A stretch of 64,000 nucleotides of DNA. It comes from Cryptosporangium phraense (GTDB taxonomy: Bacteria > Actinomycetota > Actinomycetes > Mycobacteriales > Cryptosporangiaceae). Below, piece after piece: positions 34,081 through 42,154 of the stretch (the first letter of the stretch is position 1; every line of letters begins with the position of its first letter). Both the position numbers and the translations under genes were made by a program. The DNA lies in NCBI RefSeq assembly GCF_006912135.1, contig NZ_VIRS01000022.1:59982-123981 (forward strand), in the 5' to 3' direction. The notes under the pieces are model-generated. The model worked only from the letters and a program-made list of their open reading frames with translations, ran no database searches and was not told where the DNA came from.

Positions 34081-34338
34081 TTACGGGGCCAGCACCTCGT
34101 CGACGAAGCACCACTTCCAGCTCTCGCCGGGCTCGGCCGACCGGACCACGGGGTGCTTGTCCTCGTGGAAGTGGGCGCTCGCGTGCTTGTTCGGGGACGA
34201 GTCGCAGCAGCCGACGTGTCCGCATTCCAAACAGGTCCGCAGGTGAACCCAGTATCCGCCGATCTTCAGACATTCCTCGCAGCCGTTGGCGCGCGGCTGA
34301 GTGTCCTTCGCTTCATCGATGTGTACGCACGTTGCCAA
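34081..34338 (-). CDS. UBP-type zinc-finger protein
   Basis: An 85-residue protein made almost wholly of a ZnF-UBP domain: CEECLKIGGYWVHLRTCLEC, GHVGCCDSSPNKHASAHFHE and KHPVV carry the Cys/His ligands. I set the start at TTG 34338, since GAGGAGG lies just five bases before it and the frame further up is antisense to the antiporter start. In eukaryotes the fold binds ubiquitin C-termini; the bacterial role is unknown, but it is often beside or fused to Na+/H+ antiporters. Only 49 bases separate it from the divergent antiporter here. Confidence 0.85.
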   Translation of the reverse strand: MATCVHIDEAKDTQPRANGCEECLKIGGYWVHLRTCLECGHVGCCDSSPNKHASAHFHEDKHPVVRSAEPGESWKWCFVDEVLAP

Positions 34339-34387
34339 ACTTGCCTCCTCGTTCGCACTCCCATTGTCCCTGCTGCACGATGTTGGC

Positions 34388-36049
34388 GTGCACTTCGAGA
34401 CCGTGGACCTGATGGCTGCGTTCGGACTGATCATCGGCGCGGCTACCGTCGCCGGTCTGGCGCGCCGAGTACGCATCCCCCCGCCGATCCTGCTCGTGCT
34501 GGTCGGACTGGGGGTGTCGTACATCCCCGGGGTGCCCGACTACACGCTGAATCCCGAGATCGTGCTCGCGCTGTTCCTGCCGCCGCTGCTGTACTCGGCG
34601 GCCTGGAGTTCGTCGTCGCGGGGGTTCCGGCTGAACAAGCGGCCGATCCTGCTGATGTCGGTCGGGTACACGCTCTTCAGCACGGTCGTGGTCGCGGTGA
34701 CGGCGTGGGCGCTGATCCCCGGGATGCCGCTCGCGGCCGCGTTCGCGCTGGGCGCCATCGTGGCCCCGCCGGACGCGGTGGCGGCGACCGCGGTCGGGCG
34801 CGAGCTGGGCATGCAGCGGCGGTACCTGCAGGTGCTGCAGGGCGAGAGCCTGGTCAACGACGCGACCGCGCTGACCGCGTACAAGGCCGCGGTCGCCGCC
34901 GCCGCGGGCGGGATCACGCTGTTGGAGGGCGGCGGGATCTTCCTGCTGGCGGCCGGCGGTGGGGTCGTGCTCGGCGGGGTGCTGGGCTATCTCCTGCGGT
35001 TGCTGCGACGGCACATCCACACGCCGGTGCTCGAGAATGCGCTGAACCTGGTCGTGCCGTTCCTGGTCTACCTGGCGGCCGAGAGCGTCGGGGCGTCCGG
35101 GGTGCTGGCCGTGGTGATCACCGGGTTGTACCTGGGGAACACGGCGACCGAGACGACGCCGGCCGCCCGCCTGCAGGCCGGAGCGACCTGGGAGGTGATC
35201 GACTTCCTGCTCGAGTCGGTCGTGTTCGCGCTGATCGGTCTGCAGCTGCCCGCGGTGATCGACGAGCTGCAGGGCCGGGACGTCGGGACGGTCGTGTGGT
35301 GGTCGGTGGCGGTCCTGGTCGTGACGATCTTGGGCCGGTTCGTCTGGGTGTTCTCGACGTCGTACCTGATCCGGGCCCTGTCCCCGGCGGTGCGCGCCCG
35401 GACGCCGTCGCCGTACTGGCCGACGCCGACCGTGTCGTCGTGGGCCGGGATGCGGGGTGTGGTGTCGCTGGCGGCGGCGTTCGCGCTGGTCGCCGACTTC
35501 CCGGAGCGCGGCCTGATCTTGTGGCTGACGTTCGTCGTCGTGTTCGGGACGTTGGTGCTGCAGGGGCTGACGCTGCCGGGGTTGATCCGCCGGTTGGGCG
35601 TCGGAGGCCAGGACGACATGAACGACCGGTTGGCCGAGGCCAACGCCCAGCACCAGGCCGCGCGGGCGGCGACCGAGCGGCTGGACGACCTGGTCTCGTC
35701 GGCGCCGCACCCGCCGCCGGCCGAGGTCGTGGGGTTGTTGCGGCACTACTCGGATTATCGGGCGAACAGTGCGTGGGAGCGGCTCGGTGGGGGGCTGTCG
35801 CACGGCGGGAAGGAGACGCCGGGGGCGGCGTTCCGGCGCTTGCGGCAGGAGATGCTCCAGGCGCAGCGGGACACGTTCACGAAGTTGCGCAACGGAGGGG
35901 AGCTGGATGACGAGGTGATGCGGGAGATGGTGCGGGAGTTGGATCTGGAGGAGACGATGTTGGGGCGGCACGGGGATGATCCGAGCCCGAGTTTCCCGGT
36001 GTCGAGGCCGGCTGCGGAATCCTCGTCCGACGGGGCATCAACTGTCTGA
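34388..36049 (+). CDS. CPA1-family Na+/H+ antiporter
   Basis: A 553-residue membrane protein with about twelve hydrophobic spans in the first 400 residues: LMAAFGLIIGAATVAGLA near the start, the family signature FALGAIVAPPDAVAATAVG, and ESLVNDATALTAYKAAVA with the ion-site acidic residue. The last 150 residues are soluble, helical and charged, likely a cytosolic pH or partner-sensing tail. The GTG at 34388 is the best start, as homology begins just after; the frame further up is antisense to the zinc-finger gene. Confidence 0.85.
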   Translation: MHFETVDLMAAFGLIIGAATVAGLARRVRIPPPILLVLVGLGVSYIPGVPDYTLNPEIVLALFLPPLLYSAAWSSSSRGFRLNKRPILLMSVGYTLFSTVVVAVTAWALIPGMPLAAAFALGAIVAPPDAVAATAVGRELGMQRRYLQVLQGESLVNDATALTAYKAAVAAAAGGITLLEGGGIFLLAAGGGVVLGGVLGYLLRLLRRHIHTPVLENALNLVVPFLVYLAAESVGASGVLAVVITGLYLGNTATETTPAARLQAGATWEVIDFLLESVVFALIGLQLPAVIDELQGRDVGTVVWWSVAVLVVTILGRFVWVFSTSYLIRALSPAVRARTPSPYWPTPTVSSWAGMRGVVSLAAAFALVADFPERGLILWLTFVVVFGTLVLQGLTLPGLIRRLGVGGQDDMNDRLAEANAQHQAARAATERLDDLVSSAPHPPPAEVVGLLRHYSDYRANSAWERLGGGLSHGGKETPGAAFRRLRQEMLQAQRDTFTKLRNGGELDDEVMREMVRELDLEETMLGRHGDDPSPSFPVSRPAAESSSDGASTV

Positions 36050-37657
36050 GGCGGGGCCTGGCGGGAGGGCCCTCGGTGGGCGGGCCTGCGTGTAGTACGC
36101 GACCGCATCGGCGGCGAGCTTCTTCGTAGCGCCCGAGTTGGCGATCGCGCCCAGCGGCACGCCGGCGAACGGCACGAACTTCATCGCGATCTTCTTGGCC
36201 GCCGCGAGCCCGGCCAGCCGAGCCAGCTGCCAAGCCAGTTCGCCGTACGCGAGCCCCACCCCGCTGCCGAAGTTGCGGACCCTCTCGGGGAGGTGTTGGG
36301 CCAACGCAGAGGGCGCCTGCTGCCGCCGAGCCACGTCGATGGCCGTGCGGGCGGCGTCCAGCTTGGTCTGCAGTCCCCGGATCACCAGGAGTTCGGCCGC
36401 ACGATCCGGATGCGTGGGGTCGAAGCCCAGCGCCGCGGCGATGTGCAGCACCATCCGGGCCTGGTTCCAGGCCAGGACGCCGACGTCCACCACCGCGCCG
36501 AGCGCGCCGGTGACGCCGGCGGCCGCCCCGGAGTAGCGAGACAGGCGGACGAATCGGGTACGGATGACCGGGACCCAGACCCGGTCGGCGACGTAGGGGT
36601 GCGCGGCCCGGGTTCGAGCCATCCAGAGGGCGGCCTCGGGGCCGAACCGCTCGACCGCGGCCAGAGCGAGGAATTCCGGCGCGTGGCCGGGGTCGCTCTT
36701 CATCCGGGCGAGCAGTCCGTCGGGGAGAGCGTCGGGTCGCTCGTTCTGGCCGGCTTGGGCCTCGGCTGTTCGGGGGTTCAGGCCGGCGCCGGGGACGGCC
36801 CGGAGGGCCGCCGTGTCGGCTGATTCCCAGATGGCGCCGGGAGCGGCCGGCCCGATCGGCGGAATCCGTGCATCAGGGGTGTTCGATGTCGGGGCCGTTG
36901 GGGCCAACGGCGGCGGGGCATCGTTGGTGGATTCCGCGCGCCTGGCCAGGGCTGGGGCCTCGGCCGGCGGGGTGGGCATTTCGGCGAGCGGCACGGGCGG
37001 CCCGGTCGGCGGCAGAGGGGGAGTTCGATCGTCCGGCGCGCCGGCAGGCATCCCTGCCGAGTGACTCGGTCCGGGAGAAACGCGGGGGTCACTCGGGCCG
37101 GCGGGAGCCCGCGGCGGCTGCTGGCCCGGCGCCGCGTCCGGCCCGGAAACGCCAGACGGAGGCGCCGGGGGTGGGGCCGCGGTTGCGCCCGACGCGCGGG
37201 CAGCCTCCGAGGCGGGGACGGCCTCCGAGGCGAGGACGGCCTCCGAGGCGGGGACGGCCGAGACCGCCGGGACCGTGGGCGCCGCAGGGGGCGCGGCGGA
37301 GGCAGGGGCCGCGGGGGTCGCGGGTGCGGCGGGGAAGGTGGCGGTGGGTGCCAACGGCGGCGAGCCCGGTGCGCTCGGGAGCACCTGAGTCGCCTCCGCG
37401 GCCGGAACCGCCCCATCGGCAGGCAAGACCCGAGTCGGCGCCAGCGGAGCGCGCGCGCCCGAGCCTTCGTCGGCAGCCTCGACCGGCAGCACCTTCGTAG
37501 GCGCAGGCGGGACGCGGGGACCCTCGCCGGGCGCCCCGGCGGCCAGCACCTCTGGCGGCGCAGGCGGCCGCTCGGGCGCATCGGCCCGCTCAGCGGCAGG
37601 CAGGATCCGGGTGGGTTCGGGGGCGGCGGGCTCAGGGCGGCGCGGGGTGTCGTCCAT
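36038..37657 (-). CDS. EcsC-family protein with long Pro/Ala-rich N-terminal region
   Basis: A 539-residue protein. Residues 1 to about 290 are disordered and Pro/Ala-rich, with five spaced (P/A)T-x-x-(L/F)P motifs at Thr16, 54, 75, 90 and 105 (PTRILP, PTKVLP, PTRVLP, ATQVLP, PTATFP). The C-terminal 220 residues are an EcsC domain (SGAAAGVTGALGAVVDVGVL, then HIAAALGFDPTHPDRAAELL) with amphipathic helices likely to touch the membrane. Function of EcsC proteins is unclear. It is convergent with the antiporter (12-base overlap). The Thr motifs look like Ser/Thr-kinase sites, which is inference. Confidence 0.7.
   Translation of the reverse strand: MDDTPRRPEPAAPEPTRILPAAERADAPERPPAPPEVLAAGAPGEGPRVPPAPTKVLPVEAADEGSGARAPLAPTRVLPADGAVPAAEATQVLPSAPGSPPLAPTATFPAAPATPAAPASAAPPAAPTVPAVSAVPASEAVLASEAVPASEAARASGATAAPPPAPPSGVSGPDAAPGQQPPRAPAGPSDPRVSPGPSHSAGMPAGAPDDRTPPLPPTGPPVPLAEMPTPPAEAPALARRAESTNDAPPPLAPTAPTSNTPDARIPPIGPAAPGAIWESADTAALRAVPGAGLNPRTAEAQAGQNERPDALPDGLLARMKSDPGHAPEFLALAAVERFGPEAALWMARTRAAHPYVADRVWVPVIRTRFVRLSRYSGAAAGVTGALGAVVDVGVLAWNQARMVLHIAAALGFDPTHPDRAAELLVIRGLQTKLDAARTAIDVARRQQAPSALAQHLPERVRNFGSGVGLAYGELAWQLARLAGLAAAKKIAMKFVPFAGVPLGAIANSGATKKLAADAVAYYTQARPPRALPPGPASDS
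37203..37256 (-). repeat. Three 18-base tandem repeats in the EcsC gene
   Basis: Units of the form GCCTCCGAGGCGGGGACG at 37203-37220, 37221-37238 and 37239-37256 (one mismatch in the second) encode the protein's repeated (V/A)xASEA segment inside the disordered region. Confidence 0.75.
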
Positions 37658-37730
37658 AGCTCTTCGAGGGTACGTAACCAGGTCGAATGCAACCTGAGCT
37701 CCGCCTGAGAACCCGCCCCGCCCTACTGTT

Positions 37731-37760
37731 TTGCCCGACGCGAACCGGTCCCTGTATCCT
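37731..37760 (+). promoter_or_regulatory. Promoter of tRNA-Ser(GCU)
   Basis: TTGCCC at 37731-37736 and TATCCT at 37755-37760 with an 18-base spacer form a housekeeping-type promoter 28 bases before the mature tRNA. Confidence 0.55.
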
Positions 37761-37788
37761 CTGACGTCGGTGGCCTGCGAAGGTCCCT

Positions 37789-37879
37789 GGAGGCTTCGCC
37801 TAGTCCGGTCTATGGCGCCGCACTGCTAATGCGGTTTGGGGTTTATCCCCCATCGAGGGTTCAAATCCCTCAGCCTCCG
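37789..37879 (+). tRNA. tRNA-Ser (anticodon GCU)
   Basis: A 91-base class II tRNA. GGAGGCT pairs with AGCCTCC, the anticodon arm CCGCA-CTGCTAA-TGCGG puts GCT at 34-36, a long variable arm (GGGGTTTATCCCC) follows, and the T-loop is TTCAAAT. G is the discriminator base; no CCA is encoded. Confidence 0.95.
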
Positions 37880-37985
37880 CCACCCACCAGCCCGCTTGCG
37901 CTCCGGCGTACGCGGGCTGTTCCGCGTCCTGCGGCCCCGGGCCTCAGTCGCTCGACGAACCCGGATGTCGCACTAGCGTGGGGGT

Positions 37986-38843
37986 ATGGGAGACACCACC
38001 GTCGCTGTGCTCGGAACCGGGATCATGGGCTCCGGCATGGCCAGGAACATCGCCGCCGCCGGGTTGCCGTTGCGGGTGTGGAACCGGACGCGGTCGAAGG
38101 CGGAACCGCTCGCGGCGGTCGGCGCCGTGGTCAGCGACACCGCGGCCGCCGCGGTCGCTGGGGCAGACATCGTCGTCACGATGCTCTTCGACGCCGACTC
38201 GGTGGCGTCGGCCATCGAGGACGCCGACCCCGCGCGCGGGACGTTGTGGATCCAGACGGCCACCGTCGGCATCGAGGGGACCGATCGGCTGGCGGCGCTG
38301 GCCGCGGAGCGCGGCCTGGTCTTCGTCGACGCGCCGGTGCTCGGGACGCGGAAGCCGGCCGAGGACGGGGCGTTGACCGTGCTGGCCTCCGGGCCGGACG
38401 ACGTGCGGGGCCGGTGCGCCCCGATCTTCGACGCGATCGGCGCGAAGACGCTGTGGGTGGGGCCGGCCGGGCAGGGGTCGCGCCTGAAGCTGGTCGCCAA
38501 CCTCTGGGTGGCCACCGTCACCACCGGGGTCGCCGAGGCGCTGGCGCTGGCCGGGAACCTCGGGCTCGACCCGGCGCTGTTCTTCGAGGCGGTCGGCGGT
38601 GGGGCCACCGACGCGCCGTACGTGCACGTCAAAGGCCGGGCGATGCTGGCCGGCAACTACGACCCCTCGTTCACGCTGGAAGGCGCGGCCAAGGACACCA
38701 GCCTGATCGTCGCGGCGGCGACCGGGTCCGGGCTCGAGCTGCGGGTGGCCCAGGCCGTCGCCGACGGGTTCGCGGCCGGGCTGGCCGCCGGGCGGGGTGA
38801 CCTCGACATGGCCGCCGCCTACCTCAACTATCGCTCCGAGTGA
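37986..38843 (+). CDS. beta-hydroxyacid dehydrogenase (3-hydroxyisobutyrate dehydrogenase family)
   Basis: A 285-residue NAD(P)-dependent oxidoreductase: VAVLGTGIMGSGMARNIAAAG is the dinucleotide-binding start (GxGxMGxxM), and KLVANLW in the middle carries the catalytic Lys and Asn. The substrate-binding DAPVLGTRKPAEDGALTVLA region differs from the usual PVSGG motif, so this may be one of the imine-reductase-like or glyoxylate/succinic-semialdehyde reductase variants. It overlaps the Mug glycosylase gene by four bases. Confidence 0.85.
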   Translation: MGDTTVAVLGTGIMGSGMARNIAAAGLPLRVWNRTRSKAEPLAAVGAVVSDTAAAAVAGADIVVTMLFDADSVASAIEDADPARGTLWIQTATVGIEGTDRLAALAAERGLVFVDAPVLGTRKPAEDGALTVLASGPDDVRGRCAPIFDAIGAKTLWVGPAGQGSRLKLVANLWVATVTTGVAEALALAGNLGLDPALFFEAVGGGATDAPYVHVKGRAMLAGNYDPSFTLEGAAKDTSLIVAAATGSGLELRVAQAVADGFAAGLAAGRGDLDMAAAYLNYRSE

Positions 38844-39502
38844 GCGCCCGACCGCCGGGCCGGAGTGACCGCGCCGATACCGGACCGTCCCCTCGATCGG
38901 ACGCGGGCACGCGTCCGGATCGGAGTACGCCAGAGACGGCCGGTCGGCCTCGGCGGCCGACCAAGATCGACCTGCAGACGGCCTACGGGCAGGCGATCCC
39001 GGACGTGGTCGGGCCCGACCTGCGCGTGCTGTTCTGCGGCATCAACCCGAGCCTGTGGTCGGGGTGGAGCGGGCACCACTTCGCGCGGCCGGGCAACCGG
39101 TTCTGGCCGGCGCTGCACCGGTCGGGGTTCACGCCGCGGCAGCTCGATCCGTCGGAGTCCGACGCGATGCTGGAGCTGGGGTTCGGGATCACGAACCTGG
39201 TCAACCGGGCCACGGCGCGGGCCGACGAACTGGAACCCGACGAGTTGCTGGCCGGCGGCGAGCGCCTGGTGCGGACCGTGCAGACCTGGAAGCCCCGATG
39301 GCTGGCGGTGGTCGGAGTGACCGCGTACCGGGCCGCCTTCCGGCGCAAAGACGCGGCGATCGGCCGACAGAGCACCGATCCGCTGTTCGAGCCGACGAAC
39401 GTTTGGGTGCTGCCGAACCCTAGCGGGCTCAATGCTCACTACGACCTGCCTGCGCTGGCTGTGGCGTACGGGGAGCTACGAGACGTCGCGAACAATTCAT
39501 GA
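38840..39502 (+). CDS. mug: G/U mismatch-specific DNA glycosylase (Mug)
   Basis: A 220-residue uracil-DNA-glycosylase-superfamily protein. Motif 1 is LFCGINPSLWSGWSGHHFA (GINP with the catalytic Asn) and motif 2 is LPNPSGLNAHY, both as in Mug/TDG. It removes U or ethenocytosine opposite G. The first 45 residues are Arg/Pro-rich and disordered. The GTG start overlaps the dehydrogenase stop (GTGA), so the pair is co-translated. A TDG-like enzyme in a genome with a possible modified-cytosine pathway is worth noting, but the distance is 28 kb. Confidence 0.9.
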   Translation: MSARPPGRSDRADTGPSPRSDAGTRPDRSTPETAGRPRRPTKIDLQTAYGQAIPDVVGPDLRVLFCGINPSLWSGWSGHHFARPGNRFWPALHRSGFTPRQLDPSESDAMLELGFGITNLVNRATARADELEPDELLAGGERLVRTVQTWKPRWLAVVGVTAYRAAFRRKDAAIGRQSTDPLFEPTNVWVLPNPSGLNAHYDLPALAVAYGELRDVANNS

Positions 39503-39574
39503 CCCCGCTTCCGTTAAGCCCGTTCACTGGCCTGTACGTTCAGCTCGTCCCCTTGGTTCGTGGAGGGTTTCCCG

Positions 39575-39769
39575 ATGCCGATTTCTGTCGTGCTCAAGGG
39601 GGGTCCCGTCCGTGAGCGGGTCGTAGACCTGCCGGTGGACGAGGCCCCCGAGCTGCTGCCGATCCAGACCGCGTCCGGTGAGACGCCGTATCGGCGCACC
39701 GGCGCTCGTGACAAGCAGGGACGCCGGGTGTACGAGCCCGCGCGGCTGATCGATCGGCTGATGGCCTAG
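39575..39769 (+). CDS. small hypothetical protein
   Basis: A 64-residue soluble protein, MPISVVLKGGPVRERVVDLP at the start and YEPARLIDRLMA at the end, with YRRTGARDKQGRRVY in the middle. The ATG at 39575 has GGAGGG eight bases before it. It looks like the short actinobacterial proteins with no known role. Confidence 0.65.
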   Translation: MPISVVLKGGPVRERVVDLPVDEAPELLPIQTASGETPYRRTGARDKQGRRVYEPARLIDRLMA

Positions 39770-39792
39770 ATCGCCCCAGGCCGCCGCGCTCC

Positions 39793-39863
39793 GTTATCGA
39801 CGATAACGAAATCTTGCTATCACTGGATTTCCGGTGTTAGCGTCAAGACGTTATCAGCGATAA
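39793..39863 (+). promoter_or_regulatory. Twin TTATC/GATAA palindromes around the quinone-reductase promoter
   Basis: GTTATCGACGATAAC (39793-39807) is a perfect 15-base palindrome. TTATCAGCGATAA (39851-39863) is a second copy whose right edge overlaps the AAGGAG ribosome-binding site. Between them TTGCTA (39814-39819) and TAGCGT (39838-39843) are a possible -35/-10 pair with an 18-base spacer. This looks like a two-operator repression site. No regulator gene adjoins it. Confidence 0.7.
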
Positions 39864-39872
39864 GGAGCTCAG

Positions 39873-40733
39873 ATGATCGTCGTTACCGGCGCTACCGGCG
39901 CCCTCAACGGCCGTACGGTCGACCACCTGCTCGAGCGCCTTCCGGCGTCGGAGATCGGCGTCAGCGTGCGGGACGTCTCCAAGGCCCAGCGGTTCGCCGA
40001 CCGGGGCGTGCGCGTGCGTCCGGGCTCGTACTCCGACCAGGCCGCGCTGCGCCACTCCTTCGAAGGGGCCGACCAGGTTCTACTGGTCTCGACGAGCGAC
40101 CCGACAGCCCACGGCCCGTCGCTGCACCAGGTCGGCATCGACGCGGCAAAAGAAGCCGGCGTGCAGCGGATTCTCTACACGAGCCACCAGGCCGCCCGGG
40201 CCGAGTCGCCGTTCTTCCCGGCCGAGCATCACTTCGAGACCGAAGCCCTGCTCGCCGAGTCGGGCGTCGCCTGGACCTCGCTGCGCAACGGCTTCTACGC
40301 CCACAGCCTGCAGTGGATGCTCGGGCCGTGGCAGGAGACCGGGGTCATCGCGACCCCGGCCGACGGCCCGGTGTCGTGGACCGCACGCGAAGACGCCGCC
40401 GAGGCGGCCGCGGTGATCCTGGCCGGTGACGAGCGCTACGACGGCCCGGTGACACTCACGGCCTCCGCGGCCCCGGACTTCAACGACATTGCGATCGAGC
40501 GCCCGGTCGCCCGCCGGGTCCTCGACGACGAGGAGTGGGTCGCCGGGCAGGTGGCGAACGGGACGCCGGAGCCCATGGCCCGCTTCATGCTCGGCTTCTA
40601 CCAGGCGGCGAGAGCCGGACACTTTGCCGGCACCGACCCGTTGCTGGGCAAGCTGCTCGGCCGGGAACCCCGCACGGTGCGCGACCTACTCGGCGGCGAG
40701 CAGTCCGAACGCGGCCACGGCGCAGGCCAGTAG
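39873..40733 (+). CDS. NmrA-like NAD(P)H:quinone oxidoreductase (QorB/YtfG-like SDR)
   Basis: A 286-residue atypical SDR: MIVVTGATGALNGRTVDHLL (NAD(P)-binding with one extra residue compared with TGATGxLG), VSVRDVSKAQRFADRGVRV, and QVLLVSTSDPTAHG match the QorB group, which reduces quinones and is often under redox-sensing control. AAGGAG lies five bases before the ATG and is overlapped by a palindromic operator. Its 3' end overlaps the convergent beta-lactamase-fold gene by 48 bases. Confidence 0.8.
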   Translation: MIVVTGATGALNGRTVDHLLERLPASEIGVSVRDVSKAQRFADRGVRVRPGSYSDQAALRHSFEGADQVLLVSTSDPTAHGPSLHQVGIDAAKEAGVQRILYTSHQAARAESPFFPAEHHFETEALLAESGVAWTSLRNGFYAHSLQWMLGPWQETGVIATPADGPVSWTAREDAAEAAAVILAGDERYDGPVTLTASAAPDFNDIAIERPVARRVLDDEEWVAGQVANGTPEPMARFMLGFYQAARAGHFAGTDPLLGKLLGREPRTVRDLLGGEQSERGHGAGQ

Positions 40734-41933
40734 CTGGGCCCGGGCCGCCTCGATGTCGAACGGCCCCTTCGGGTCGCTGGCCATCAGCGACACCGCGACC
40801 GTGCGGCCGGACGACGTCCGGGCCAGGAAGTTCTCGGTGACGACGCCCGGCTCGGCCCCGTCTTTGCTCCAGCCGACGGGCCAGCGGCCGACGTCCAGGC
40901 CGAGGGCGGCGGTTCCGCGTTGTCCGAGGACGGCGCCCACTTCGGGCTGGGCCGTCGACTGCGCGGCCAGGCCGGCGAGCGCATGGCAGATGTCCGACGG
41001 CGACGCGAACCACTCCACGGAGTCGGTCAGCCGGGGCTCGTCGGGCCAGTCGTCCACCTCCGGACGCGGAACGTGGGCCACGACGTCACGGAGGTAACCG
41101 AGCCGCTCGCGCGGGTCGTCGGTCGCGACGTACTCGGCGCCCATCCACGGGTGGGCCTTCAACGCGACGACCTCGCGGGTGGTGAGGAACGGCAGGTTGG
41201 CGCCGACCTGCGTGTGACCGAACCGGACCTGCTGGGCCTCGACCGCTCCGCGCCCGAGCCGCCCGATCAGGTGGTCGATCGCCGACGCGTCGCCGGTGAA
41301 GATCGCGTCGTCGGCGTAGCGGCGCAGCGTCAGCATCGTGCCGTCCGGCAGGACGCCGGTCGACGAGCTCAGGTCGGTCTTCCAGTCGTCGCGGACGGCC
41401 AACGGCTCGTCCCAGCTCAGCCGGCCGGCGTCGACGCCGTGGGCGAGCGCACCCAGTACGTAGAGCGCCACGGCCGACCCGATCGGGCGGCGCGCGGTGG
41501 CTTCGACCCCGTACACCGGGGCCACCGCGGAATCGGACAACACCTCGGTGGCCAGGAACGACGTGTCGGGCGCGAGCGCACGCATCCGCTCGCCGATCTC
41601 GCCCCACGACCGCGGGATCGGCGTCAGCCAGAGCGAATCGATCCGGCCGGCGGCGTCCGTGATGACCTTGAGGTGGTGGCGCTGACCGGAGGCGTCACGC
41701 AGCACGGCGGCGCCGGCACGCTCGGCCCGCCGCGGGCGGGCCCGGAACGACTCGACCCGCAGGCCGGCCGGGAGCGTCAGCGACGGCAGCGTGGTGTGGG
41801 CCCGGAGCTCAGATGACGGCACCGGACCGCCGGAAGCGACCGAACACAGCCACTCGAGCTGACGTCCGACCGGGGTCGAGGGCAACAGGATCGGCCTCGA
41901 GGGCAGCAGGGGCTGCTCGGCCTGCACTCGCAC
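40686..41933 (-). CDS. serine beta-lactamase-fold protein lacking catalytic residues
   Basis: A 415-residue protein from the GTG at 41933 (GGAGAGGAGGG upstream). The middle RRPIGSAVALYVLGALAHG aligns with the PIGSAFKLYVLGAL region of class A-like serine hydrolases, but the SxxK Lys is Ala156 (Ser153 kept). The SDN loop is GDA (214-216) in YADDAIFTGDASAIDHLIG. No signal peptide is visible, so it is probably cytosolic. It is unlikely to hydrolyse beta-lactams. A binding or regulatory role for a degenerate fold is my inference. Confidence 0.75.
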   Translation of the reverse strand: MRVQAEQPLLPSRPILLPSTPVGRQLEWLCSVASGGPVPSSELRAHTTLPSLTLPAGLRVESFRARPRRAERAGAAVLRDASGQRHHLKVITDAAGRIDSLWLTPIPRSWGEIGERMRALAPDTSFLATEVLSDSAVAPVYGVEATARRPIGSAVALYVLGALAHGVDAGRLSWDEPLAVRDDWKTDLSSSTGVLPDGTMLTLRRYADDAIFTGDASAIDHLIGRLGRGAVEAQQVRFGHTQVGANLPFLTTREVVALKAHPWMGAEYVATDDPRERLGYLRDVVAHVPRPEVDDWPDEPRLTDSVEWFASPSDICHALAGLAAQSTAQPEVGAVLGQRGTAALGLDVGRWPVGWSKDGAEPGVVTENFLARTSSGRTVAVSLMASDPKGPFDIEAARAQLLACAVAAFGLLAAE

Positions 41934-42154
41934 TGTTGCCCTCCTCTCCGTCTGCGCCACTCCACGATCGCTCGCCTCGCGCGTCCCGGCATCGGGGGTG
42001 TCCCTGAGATCCGCTCTACTGTCCTGGACGCGACAGCAGGGCCACCAGGTTCCAGTTTTCACACCGGTGCCAAGAGCACGCTGTGAGACAGCGCGGCACC
42101 GTAGATGAAACCGACTCGGCGATCCGGCGCGTCCGCGCCTACGCTGGAAGCGCA

